This document shows positions 27,812-36,690 of a DNA stretch of 64,000 nucleotides, one piece after another. Below the pieces are notes generated by a model. The model made no database searches and was not told the DNA's origin. It saw only the letters and a program-made list of their open reading frames with translations. Every line of letters starts with the position of its first letter. Position 1 is the stretch's first letter. A program made the position numbers and the translations under genes. The DNA is from Oscillospiraceae bacterium (GTDB lineage: Bacteria > Bacillota > Clostridia > Oscillospirales > CAG-382), in contig SVRI01000009.1 in NCBI GenBank assembly GCA_015064895.1, forward strand, positions 18,943-82,942, written 5' to 3'.

Positions 27812-28768
27812 ATGACTGTATTTTTAATAGTTCTTGCAGTGGTTCTTGTTTCATTAATAGGCGGGCTTGTTGTCATGCTTTCAAAAACAGTACCGATAGC
27901 AAACAGAGTATATCAGACACAATTGGTACGTACAACCCCTGACAAATGGGGCAGAGTATGTTCAGCACCCGACAACGAAGAACAGCTTGCAATGTGGCAT
28001 GCCGGCATCGAATGGGCAAACCAAAACAAAGAATGTATGAAAGAAGTTTCAATAACCAATGACGGACTTCGTCTTTGCGGCGAATACTACGACTTCGGCT
28101 CGGATAAATGCGTCATCATATCCCCCGGCAGATGTGAATGTCTCATGTATTCCTACTATTTTGCTTCTCCCTACAAAGAGGCAGGTTTAAATGTTCTTGT
28201 TGTAGATTCCAGAGCACACGGACACAGCCAGGGTACACATTCCACAATCGGTGTAAAGGAATCGGGCGACATCAAGGCGTGGATGAAGTACATAGAAAGA
28301 GAATACGGCATTAAGGAAATCTGGATTCACGGTATATGCATAGGCAGTGCCTCTGCCCTCTTTATTGCAAGCGGCAGCGACTGTCCCGAAACCCTTAAAG
28401 GTATTGTCACCGAAGGATGCTTTACAACCTTCAGAGAAACCTTCAAGCAGCACATGGTTTATGACAAGAGGCCCTTATTCCCCGTACTTGATCTTGTTAT
28501 GCTCAACATTAAAAAACACGCGGGTGTCAATGTTCTCAAGCAGTCACCCATCAAGGTGATTGACAAGGTAAATTGCAGAATGCTTTTCCTTTTTGGCAAA
28601 AAGGATGTATTTTCCCTTCCTCCAAAGAGCCAGATTCTTTTTGACAAGTGTTCCTCAAAGGACAAAAAGCTTGTCTGGTTTGACAAGGGCGGTCATTCTC
28701 ATCTCAGAATCAACAATACAGAAAAGTACGACAGCGAAATCGTAAAATTCGTAACCAATGAACAGTAA
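27812..28768 (+). CDS. Alpha/beta hydrolase, membrane-anchored
   Basis: N-terminal TM; VLVVDSRAHGHSQGTHSTIGVKESGDIKAWM...IHGICIGSASALFIA...KGGHSHL. Confidence 0.85.
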   Translation: MTVFLIVLAVVLVSLIGGLVVMLSKTVPIANRVYQTQLVRTTPDKWGRVCSAPDNEEQLAMWHAGIEWANQNKECMKEVSITNDGLRLCGEYYDFGSDKCVIISPGRCECLMYSYYFASPYKEAGLNVLVVDSRAHGHSQGTHSTIGVKESGDIKAWMKYIEREYGIKEIWIHGICIGSASALFIASGSDCPETLKGIVTEGCFTTFRETFKQHMVYDKRPLFPVLDLVMLNIKKHAGVNVLKQSPIKVIDKVNCRMLFLFGKKDVFSLPPKSQILFDKCSSKDKKLVWFDKGGHSHLRINNTEKYDSEIVKFVTNEQ

Positions 28769-29621
28769 ATACGCATTTTTTACAATAGACGTAGAAAGCT
28801 TTTCCGACACGGAATGTGTTGCGGGATCGGGATACTGTTCGAAGGATGACATGCTTGACGGCCTGCAGACTTATATTGATGTTCTTAACAAATACAACAT
28901 AAAGGCAACAATGTTCACACTAAAGGATGTGGCATCAAAATACAAGGGGCTCTTGTCAGAGTTCATATCCGGCGGGCACAAGCTTGCCCTTCACGGCAAC
29001 AGACATGTTCCCATGATTGACATGCCGTTATCCCGGTTCAAAAGAGAAACGATACATGCAAAAAACGTACTTGAAGACATCTTCGGAGTAAAAGTGCGTG
29101 GCTTTCGTGCCCCGTTTTTCAGCATGGACAGAGCAAGACTGGACATTTTGCAGAGCCTCGGCTTTCTCTATGATTCGAGTCTTACCGAGTTTTCCCACGC
29201 AAGACACACGACACATGTAAATCTTGACGGATTTTCCAATCCTCAGGGCAGGATTTTTGTCAAGGACGGGTTCTATGAATTCGGTAACTCGGTGGAAAAA
29301 GTATTTGACAGCTCATTTCCCATATCCGGCGGCGGATACATGAGGCTGTCGCCCTGGTTCTTTTCCGGGTCGCTTCTCGGCAAGCATCTCAAAAGAAATG
29401 ATTACTATATGTTTTATCTTCATCCCTTTGAGCTTTCAAACCACAAAATGCCCTACATAAAGAATCTCAAAATTCATGATATGATTTATCTTTACAGCGG
29501 GATTTCAGGTTACAAGACAAGGCTTGAAAGAATAATAGACAATCTTACAAAAGAAGGCTACACATTTTCTACATTTGAAGATGTTGCCGAAAAAAACATG
29601 TTTAATCAAAAAACGGAATGA
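28758..29621 (+). CDS. Polysaccharide deacetylase family protein
   Basis: FFTIDVESFSDTE...KATMFTLKDVA...GHKLALHGNRH...VRGFRAPFFSM. Confidence 0.88.
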   Translation: MNSKYAFFTIDVESFSDTECVAGSGYCSKDDMLDGLQTYIDVLNKYNIKATMFTLKDVASKYKGLLSEFISGGHKLALHGNRHVPMIDMPLSRFKRETIHAKNVLEDIFGVKVRGFRAPFFSMDRARLDILQSLGFLYDSSLTEFSHARHTTHVNLDGFSNPQGRIFVKDGFYEFGNSVEKVFDSSFPISGGGYMRLSPWFFSGSLLGKHLKRNDYYMFYLHPFELSNHKMPYIKNLKIHDMIYLYSGISGYKTRLERIIDNLTKEGYTFSTFEDVAEKNMFNQKTE

Positions 29622-29644
29622 GTTTGCTCATTCCGTTTTTTTTA
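29609..29644. terminator. Bidirectional terminator between polysaccharide deacetylase and the LRAT operon
   Basis: AAAAAACGGAATGAGTTTGCTCATTCCGTTTTTTTT. Confidence 0.85.
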
Positions 29645-30038
29645 GTTTGTTACGTATTGTTTCTCTGACACCATCGAGAAAGGACTTCTTTTCCCCAAAA
29701 CAACAGCCGTAAACAAAGTGCTCACAGTTGTTATGAAGAATATGATATCCCGTCTCACCGACATGCGACATTGCTTCTGAAACAATATCATCTGCCTTTC
29801 GGTATGTTCTTTTTTCCTCTGCCGTTTCACAAATTCCCGTCTCAACAAAACCGCCGTTTGCAAAAACATCAATATCTGTAATCAGAACCCTGATTTCTTC
29901 GGGCGGTGTTGTTCCGTTATCGGGAAGTCCGAATTGTATTACAGTCTGTTCGTCAACAAAAATGCCGTAGTGGTAATAAAACTTTACCTGCGTTCTTACG
30001 ATACTGCCTCTTACGGGTTGGTCCTGTGTCCAGCGCAT
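29628..30038 (-). CDS. LRAT-domain (NlpC/P60-superfamily) putative acyltransferase
   Basis: FYYHYGIFVDEQTVIQFG...SHVGETGYHILHNNCEHFVYGCCFGEK; His of HxGI and Cys of NCEHFV are present. Confidence 0.82.
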   Translation of the reverse strand: MRWTQDQPVRGSIVRTQVKFYYHYGIFVDEQTVIQFGLPDNGTTPPEEIRVLITDIDVFANGGFVETGICETAEEKRTYRKADDIVSEAMSHVGETGYHILHNNCEHFVYGCCFGEKKSFLDGVRETIRNKLKKTE

Positions 30039-30041
30039 GTC

Positions 30042-30278
30042 TTACAACCTGCCTTCCACTTTGGCAATTACATCCGCAACCTTATTGAGTTTTGGGAAAT
30101 CTTCATTCGAAAACTGTACCGAATACTTTTCTTCAAGTATCATTGCCACATAAAGCATACCGATGGAATTGAGTCCGACATCCTTTCTGAGATCCGATTC
30201 CTCGTTAATTCCCTCAAGATTTATTTCATACGGCAAAGCTGTCTTTAACACATTCTTTAATTCATCAACCGTTATCAC
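30042..30278 (-). CDS. Acyl carrier protein
   Basis: Internal GTG start preceded by GGAGG gives a 78-aa protein: VITVDELKNVLKTALPYEI...LRKDVGLNSIGMLYVAMILEEKYSVQFSNEDFPKLNKVADVIAKVEGRL. The track ORF starts at 30305. Confidence 0.82.
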   Translation of the reverse strand: MITVDELKNVLKTALPYEINLEGINEESDLRKDVGLNSIGMLYVAMILEEKYSVQFSNEDFPKLNKVADVIAKVEGRL

Positions 30279-30933
30279 TGCTTTTTCCTCCAAATTCTTT
30301 TTCATAAAGGCTTCTGCACTCCATCATGCTGTCAAACACCTTCTGTGTCGCCTTTTCTATATCATTCATCGACGGCATACCGCTATCGGAAATGTGCTCG
30401 GTTACGGGATTGCCTATAACCACGCAATTTCTTTTATCGGAAGAATCCCTGTTGTGTATATACAGCGGTATGACAGGAACCTTTGCCTGCATTGCCATAA
30501 GAATTGCTCCCGACTTTATTCCCTGCATTTCGTCCTCACGGTTGATTCCGCCCTGAGGAAATATTGTGACAGTATGACCTTCCTTAAGCAGGGATATAGT
30601 TTTTCTTATGGCTTCCATATCGCATATGTTTCTGTCAATTTCAATGCATCCCATAGCTTTGAGAAGCTTACCGAAGCCCTTCTTTTTCATGACCACCTCT
30701 GCAGCAAGATAGAACATCCTGCGGTACCAGAAGGTACATCCCACAATAAGGGGGTCTGAAAAACCCGAGTGATTGGCAACTACAACCGCACCCGTGCGAA
30801 GTTTTTTCTTTGCTTCGGGAGAAAGGTATCTTCTTCGAACATTAAACCATATATACATGGGTGCACACAAGAAACGCCCCGCATCCATGGGAAAGTGTTT
30901 TATATCAAACAATTTCGGCTTATTCTGATTCAC
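30265..30933 (-). CDS. PlsC-like lysophospholipid acyltransferase
   Basis: VVVANHSGFSDPLIVGCTFW (HX4D-type) and VTIFPQGGINREDEMQGIKSGAILMAMQAKVPVIPLYI. Confidence 0.88.
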   Translation of the reverse strand: MNQNKPKLFDIKHFPMDAGRFLCAPMYIWFNVRRRYLSPEAKKKLRTGAVVVANHSGFSDPLIVGCTFWYRRMFYLAAEVVMKKKGFGKLLKAMGCIEIDRNICDMEAIRKTISLLKEGHTVTIFPQGGINREDEMQGIKSGAILMAMQAKVPVIPLYIHNRDSSDKRNCVVIGNPVTEHISDSGMPSMNDIEKATQKVFDSMMECRSLYEKEFGGKSSDNG

Positions 30934-31598
30934 TTTTTGGACTTCCTCGCTTCCAGTATATCTTTTAACTCAAAAGTCTTTTCCTCAAGCAATTCCAAAA
31001 GCTTCTGTCTTTGCTCTTTGGTGGGATTTTCATTATCACAGTAATCTCTGAGATAAATAGGCTCGCCTATAATAAAATGTGCTCTCTTGGTAATGCCGTA
31101 ATTTCCGTCGGTATACACAGGAACAATTGGAGCATCCGTTCTGAGTGCCACGGCAACAATACCGGGTTTAAACGGGAATCGGCAACCGTTTACCGGCAAA
31201 CGTCCCTGTGGGAATACGCCTATTCTTCCGTTTTTGTCGAGCACTTCAAGGCTGTCTTCCACAAATCCGAAATCGCAGGTATCTCTGTTTATGTAGATGC
31301 CGCCGATTTTGAACAGAAACCAGGAAAAAAGTCTGCCTTTATTGAAAAGCACTTCAGCCATCCAGAACCTTAATGTACAAAAAGGAAACGACATTAAATA
31401 GAGTACAAAGTCCATGAGCGATGTATGATTGGACATAAGTATACAGGGCTTTGGCAAACCGCCCTTGAATGCATTCTTGTTGACATAGTGTTTTTTAGGC
31501 TTGAAAAACAGCATTGCCGGCACATATCCGGTGATTTTTACAAATGCAAGAAACAGTCTGCTTACATTACTCTTTTTTATCAAACTCTTTTTTAACAT
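30930..31598 (-). CDS. PlsC-like lysophospholipid acyltransferase
   Basis: CILMSNHTSLMDFVLYL and IGVFPQGRLPVNGCRFPFKPGIVAVALRTDAPIVPVYTDG. Confidence 0.88.
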   Translation of the reverse strand: MLKKSLIKKSNVSRLFLAFVKITGYVPAMLFFKPKKHYVNKNAFKGGLPKPCILMSNHTSLMDFVLYLMSFPFCTLRFWMAEVLFNKGRLFSWFLFKIGGIYINRDTCDFGFVEDSLEVLDKNGRIGVFPQGRLPVNGCRFPFKPGIVAVALRTDAPIVPVYTDGNYGITKRAHFIIGEPIYLRDYCDNENPTKEQRQKLLELLEEKTFELKDILEARKSKK

Positions 31599-31600
31599 GT

Positions 31601-33556
31601 TTATATTTGCCTTTCTATATATTGACACATTTCATGCACTGTATATCGAAATGTGTCGGATTCTCCCGCTTTTACGGAGAAATTTTCCGCCAATGCGGAA
31701 AGAATGGAGAAATACTGCATACTTGTCGCACCAAGGTCAAGCATAATATGTGAGTGAATATCTATATCCTCCGCCGAAATGCCAAGCTCGAAAGCCACTA
31801 TTTCTTTAACGCTATTCAAAAGTTCAGCACTGTATTCGGTATTGTCAACCCAAGCGTTTTTATAATTTTCAAACGGAAAGATACAGATGCTGCCGTTTTC
31901 TATTCCGCCGGAAAGGTACTTCCTGCCGACTTTCACTGCATTTGCAGGTGCAATCGGATCGGTTGTGAAATAAAATCTCGAAACTCTTGAAGTTATTGGG
32001 AGGCTGTTATTTATTTCATAAATCTTCTGTGCAAGAGCGTTCCTCTTTACATCCGACATATAGCGGCTGATTTGTACAACCATAGAAACCGTTTCCTTGT
32101 CGCAGTCTTTGAGACCAAGCACACAGTAATTTTCTGCTTCGGCAAGGACAAACTGTTTCTCAATAACATCAGGATTTATGTTTTCGCCGTTTTCTCCTAT
32201 AATAACGTCGCCAAGCCTTCCGATTATGTAGTATGAACCGTCTCTGTATTCAACTTTATCACCGGTGTTGAACCATTCACCCATCGGCACCTCTTTCCCT
32301 TCGATCATAAGACGGTGGCAGACAGAGTTTCCTTTTACATGAAGAATGCCGTCGTCATCTATCTTATATTCCACCGAGGAAAAAGGCAAGCCTATAGCAT
32401 TCCGGTTTGTGTTTTTCGGACCGCATCTAAGCTCTACCGACGTTATACCGATTTCGCTCATGCCGTAACCGTTGTGAAGGTTGTAACCAAGTCCGTTTAT
32501 CAGTTCAAGTGCAGAATTTCTTACATAGCTTCCGCCGTTAATGCAGAACCGGATACTCTGACCAAAAAGCTCATCCGTTACTTCATGCATGATTCTCTGC
32601 GAAAGCTTAATACCAATATGCGGAAAAATATTCTGAAGCTTTGTGCAGAATTTTATGCCGTTTTCAAATTTCTTTTGCTTCTTTTCACCCTTCAAAGCAA
32701 CCTTTTTTTGAACTTCTGTCTCAATCGTATGCCACAAAAGCGGCACTGCAAACACGTGAGTTACCTTATGTTTGCGACAGGTTTTGAGAATGGTATCAGA
32801 GCTGTAATCCTTCATGAAAACTACGGCAACACCGTAAAAGGAAAACCAAAAATAGACAGCAATCAGACCAAAAACGTGATAAAACGGCAAAAAAGCCAAC
32901 TGCTTGATTTCACCATCATAATCACCGGCAATTTCAGGATATTTTTCGATAAACCCGTTTACATTCAGAATCTGTGCACAAAACTCTTTGCCGGAATAAA
33001 AGCAAATTACGTCTTTAAGAGAGGTTGCTGATGTGGAAAGTGCTATTTCATCTGCAAAACTGCACTTCAAATCGCCGTCTTCATTTAAATCACAAATGTC
33101 CACAAACTTTCCGTCCAGCTGTGTTTTGTTTTTGCCGACTATATATTCAATACCGAGTGTGGAAAGCATTTTTTGAGACAAAGCTTTGGGGTGACGGCAG
33201 TTGACAAGATACGGTTTGTTACCGCTTCTGAGAATTGCCCAGAAAGCAATAATCCATTCGACACAGTTTTCCATTTCCAGTGCCACGTATTCACCCTGTA
33301 CACCGATTCTTTTACTAAGAGCAAAAGCAGCTCTTTCGATTCTTTGCTTTGTTTCAGCAAACGTAATCTTTTTTACTCGGAAACCATCGGTATATTCTGC
33401 CATGACACCGCGATTTTCAAACATGACATTATATATTGCTTCAAAATTTTTCGACGATGACTGTAAGGCATCGCTGTTGCATTTTAAAACATGCTTCAGT
33501 TCTTTGCGCATAATCCTAATCATCTCCATGTTTTCGCAAAGTGTGAACAACTGCAC
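31601..33556 (-). CDS. AMP-binding acyl-activating enzyme with C-terminal acyl-carrier-like domain
   Basis: VALEMENCVEWIIAFWAILRSGNKPYLVN, YGMSEIGITSVELR, FNTGDKVEYRDGSYYIIGRLGDVII; C-terminal GISAEDIDIHSHIMLDLGATSMQYFSILSALAENF carrier motif. Confidence 0.85.
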   Translation of the reverse strand: MQLFTLCENMEMIRIMRKELKHVLKCNSDALQSSSKNFEAIYNVMFENRGVMAEYTDGFRVKKITFAETKQRIERAAFALSKRIGVQGEYVALEMENCVEWIIAFWAILRSGNKPYLVNCRHPKALSQKMLSTLGIEYIVGKNKTQLDGKFVDICDLNEDGDLKCSFADEIALSTSATSLKDVICFYSGKEFCAQILNVNGFIEKYPEIAGDYDGEIKQLAFLPFYHVFGLIAVYFWFSFYGVAVVFMKDYSSDTILKTCRKHKVTHVFAVPLLWHTIETEVQKKVALKGEKKQKKFENGIKFCTKLQNIFPHIGIKLSQRIMHEVTDELFGQSIRFCINGGSYVRNSALELINGLGYNLHNGYGMSEIGITSVELRCGPKNTNRNAIGLPFSSVEYKIDDDGILHVKGNSVCHRLMIEGKEVPMGEWFNTGDKVEYRDGSYYIIGRLGDVIIGENGENINPDVIEKQFVLAEAENYCVLGLKDCDKETVSMVVQISRYMSDVKRNALAQKIYEINNSLPITSRVSRFYFTTDPIAPANAVKVGRKYLSGGIENGSICIFPFENYKNAWVDNTEYSAELLNSVKEIVAFELGISAEDIDIHSHIMLDLGATSMQYFSILSALAENFSVKAGESDTFRYTVHEMCQYIERQI

Positions 33557-33599
33557 AACTAACTAGTTTATTATATCACATCTTTCCCGAAAAAGCAAC

Positions 33600-33630
33600 A
33601 AAAAGATGTGTCTTTCGACACATCTTTCGC
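33600..33630 (-). terminator. Stem-loop downstream of the 33653 gene
   Basis: AGATGTGTCTTTCGACACATCT; minus strand continues into TTTTTGTTG. Confidence 0.6.
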
Positions 33631-33652
33631 TACTTAAATATTATACTGGTTT

Positions 33653-34237
33653 TTATATGCCGTAATAACCTAAATCCATACCCAAATCGATACCTACAGC
33701 CAACATGATAATTGAAAGGAAAAGACCGACACCGCAAACAATTACACCGATAAGACCTGTAATCTTTGCCGCCTTTGTCATACCGTTACACGTACCTCTT
33801 TCGATTGCTTTCTTCGAAAGAATCATGGCTGCAATACCCGATGCAAGGGATTCAATTCCAATGCCCCATGTAACAGAGAAAAACATAGGCATAACAGAAG
33901 CGAAGGCATATATAAGTGTCAGCAACGCACCGACTGCACAGTTAATGCCGAGTGCCATGCCGATGATTGCCATAACCTTACCGCCCTTTGAAGGCTGTAC
34001 TTCAGGTGTGGCATACATGGGTGCAGGTGTGGGCTGAGCATACGCAGTTCCTGTGTAAACGGGTGCTGCGGGAGCTACAGGGGTAGCAGGTGCCGCAGGA
34101 GCAGCGGGTGCCGCAGGGGCAACGGGTGCTGCAGGAGCAACGGGTGTGTTAGGCTTTAAAACTTTACCGCAGCTTTTACAAACTGCAGGTACTTCGGAGT
34201 CCTGATAGGGTGCTCCGCAATTACCGCAAAAATACAT
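33653..34237 (-). CDS. Zinc-ribbon, Pro/Ala-linker, multi-TM protein
   Basis: MYFCGNCGAPYQDSEVPAVCKSCGKVL, APVAPAAPAAPAAPATPVAPAAPV linker, TM segments. Confidence 0.75.
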   Translation of the reverse strand: MYFCGNCGAPYQDSEVPAVCKSCGKVLKPNTPVAPAAPVAPAAPAAPAAPATPVAPAAPVYTGTAYAQPTPAPMYATPEVQPSKGGKVMAIIGMALGINCAVGALLTLIYAFASVMPMFFSVTWGIGIESLASGIAAMILSKKAIERGTCNGMTKAAKITGLIGVIVCGVGLFLSIIMLAVGIDLGMDLGYYGI

Positions 34238-34501
34238 AATATCTCTCCTTATTATCCGGAAAACCTCCGGTACTTGACTAAAGTATATCACATACTTTTG
34301 CAAAAATCAACAATTATTTTGATGTTTCGCTAAAATCATCCATAATTACGTTGACTTTTAGGTAACTCTGCAAAAAACAACACATCTCATGCAGAAAACG
34401 CCAAAAAACATCTAAAAATGTTGAATAATTATACAAAAAGCTATTGATTTTTCAGAAAATATGTATTAAAATGAAAATAAAGAAAGAGTGAGGTGTAAAA
34501 G

Positions 34502-34825
34502 ATGAAAAACACACAGCCAATCGGAGAACAAGTTTCCGGTCTTACATATACAGAAAAACAAAAGGTTTTGAAAATCGGAGATTCTGAAAAAATAGTAGGC
34601 GGAGTTATGCTCACCGTAGGTTGTCTTTGTCTTATACCCGTCTTCAGTCATGTTTTCAAGGTAGGTCCGAAAAAGCTTCGCGGTCTTTTCCCTGCCGCAA
34701 CAATCACATGCGGTGCAATGGCAATACTTACTGTTTGTTATGAAATTTACAGAAGAAGAAAGTTCCCCTTCTATTCACGCAAAAAATATGCTTATCTAAA
34801 AAAACAGCAAAAAGGAAAAATCTGA
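34502..34825 (+). CDS. Small membrane protein, unknown
   Basis: 107 aa with two hydrophobic segments. Followed by the hairpin GGTCTGTCGAATACGGCAGACC. Confidence 0.6.
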   Translation: MKNTQPIGEQVSGLTYTEKQKVLKIGDSEKIVGGVMLTVGCLCLIPVFSHVFKVGPKKLRGLFPAATITCGAMAILTVCYEIYRRRKFPFYSRKKYAYLKKQQKGKI

Positions 34826-34991
34826 GTTTTATGGTCTGTCGAATACGGCAGACCTTTTATTTTGATTTCACACAATGACCGTTGCTTTTTTTACAAAACC
34901 ATGATATTATATATAACTGTAAAACATTCCGTTTATTTCATGGTTTGTTTTTTATTTTATCGGGCAGACTCTTTTATCAGGGGGTGATTTT

Positions 34992-35777
34992 GTGCTCAAA
35001 AGGATTATGTGTATAATTTTTTCATTGACGGTATTTTTAGCGGCAATGAGTTTTTCGGCATTTGCCGTCGGCGAAACGGATAAAAGCCACGATTACATTA
35101 TACATGGCGGCGGAAAATACAAAGGTCATGCCGCCACCAACAGTCTGGATGCCCTTGAAAACGCATATGCCGCAGGCAACAGATATATTGAGCTTGATTT
35201 CAATTTCACCCATGACCTTCGTCCCGTTTGCATACATGACTGGAATTATTTATCATATTCGGGATATGACGGCAAACGCCCCACCCTCAAAGAATTTTCT
35301 CAAAACACGGTTTACAGTTCATTTAAGTCCATGACTCTTGAAGATGTTGCCGACTATATGAGAAAGCACAAAGATTTGTATATTATAACGGATGTAAAGG
35401 ACTTAAACATCTACTTCATGGGAATAATCCAAAGGGAATTTCCCGACCTCAGAAACAGGTTTATCGTTCAGGTCTATTCGGAGATTGAATACAGCTTTGC
35501 AAGCCGTATGAAATTTGACAAAATCATCTTTTCCCTGTACAAGCTCGATTGGAACAGCAAGACAAACACAAACAGGCTGGTTGAATTTGCAAAAAACCAC
35601 CGTCTTTACGGATACACGTTCCCATCGTCTCTTTGCGATATAGACGGATATGTTGACAAAATGCTGGAAAGCAACACAAGGCTCTTTGTTCACACGGTGA
35701 ATGACAAATCCGAACAGCAAAAGTATTTCGATATGGGAATCTCGGGCGTATATACCGATAATGTAACGCATAATTGA
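34992..35777 (+). CDS. Glycerophosphodiester phosphodiesterase-like secreted protein
   Basis: Signal peptide; HGGGKYKGHAATNSLDALENAYAAGNRYIELDFNFTHDLRPVCIHDW; GDPD-like. Confidence 0.82.
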   Translation: MLKRIMCIIFSLTVFLAAMSFSAFAVGETDKSHDYIIHGGGKYKGHAATNSLDALENAYAAGNRYIELDFNFTHDLRPVCIHDWNYLSYSGYDGKRPTLKEFSQNTVYSSFKSMTLEDVADYMRKHKDLYIITDVKDLNIYFMGIIQREFPDLRNRFIVQVYSEIEYSFASRMKFDKIIFSLYKLDWNSKTNTNRLVEFAKNHRLYGYTFPSSLCDIDGYVDKMLESNTRLFVHTVNDKSEQQKYFDMGISGVYTDNVTHN

Positions 35778-35809
35778 CAACGAGAATTATACGACAAAGG
35801 AGTGCTTCT

Positions 35810-36559
35810 ATGAATTGCACGTACTGTAATGCGAAAATCCCTCCAAAAAGCAAATTCTGTAATAACTGCGGAAAAAAGGTGCAGTTGGCAAATACTCAGG
35901 TTGCCGCAAAAACAAAAAGAATTACCGGTCCGAAGGTTCTTCTTATCTGTCTTTCGGGTATTATTGCAACTCTCTTTCTGGCAATTGCCGTTATACTCGG
36001 ATTAAAGTTTTATGAAAATAACGACATGTCAAAGGTAAGAGAATTCAAGGGTACATTTTCGGATAGTGAAGATTATTTGCTGATTTCTCAGGACGGATAC
36101 GGCGAATTCCACAAATTTGAAGCTTACGACGAAAACGACGAACTTATAGTATATCGGGAATTCAAATATACCAAGGACGGAAAAGTGAAAGAATGGACAT
36201 ATTATGATTCCGAGGACAGGCCTTTTCTGAAAGTTGAATATAAATACAACAGCGACGGAACAAAAAAAGAAGCTCTGAACTATAATTTCGACAGCAACGG
36301 AAATGAAATCCCCAAATCCGTTCATACTACTTACTATATTGAAAAAGGAAAAGAGCATGAGCTGGACGACGATATCAAACAATATACCGTCATAGAGTAT
36401 GATAAATACGGAAGAATGATAAAAGGTGAAAACTATAATGACGGGGAACTCATTTCAACGTGGATTGACGAGTATGACAAGCACGGTCTTGTAAAAGAAA
36501 CGTCATGGAGTGAGGGAGATTCAGAAAAATCCATTTTAACATTAAAGCCTCTTGACTGA
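35810..36559 (+). CDS. Zinc-ribbon membrane protein with YD-like repeats
   Basis: MNCTYCNAKIPPKSKFCNNCGKK, TM, then Y.KDGKVKEWTYYDSEDRPFLKVEYKYNSDGTKKEALNYNFDSNGNE repeats. Confidence 0.7.
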   Translation: MNCTYCNAKIPPKSKFCNNCGKKVQLANTQVAAKTKRITGPKVLLICLSGIIATLFLAIAVILGLKFYENNDMSKVREFKGTFSDSEDYLLISQDGYGEFHKFEAYDENDELIVYREFKYTKDGKVKEWTYYDSEDRPFLKVEYKYNSDGTKKEALNYNFDSNGNEIPKSVHTTYYIEKGKEHELDDDIKQYTVIEYDKYGRMIKGENYNDGELISTWIDEYDKHGLVKETSWSEGDSEKSILTLKPLD

Positions 36560-36574
36560 TTATACATATACCTA

Positions 36575-36608
36575 AGGCAGCCTGTTAAACGGCTGCCTCG
36601 TTTTGTCA
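36575..36608 (+). terminator. Terminator
   Basis: AGGCAGCCTGTTAAACGGCTGCCTCGTTTTG. Confidence 0.7.
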
Positions 36609-36690
36609 AAAACTGATTTTTGGATATTGACCTATATGGTGAAAAATGGTATAATTCCAATGTAAATTAATCTTCAAGGAGGACAAACAA

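Noticed and set aside
32315-33031. 238-aa plus-strand ORF
   Set aside because: Antisense to the AMP-ligase gene.
34040-34150. Low-complexity DNA repeat (GCAGGAGC/GGTGCCG)
   Set aside because: Explained by the Pro/Ala linker coding sequence of the zinc-ribbon protein.
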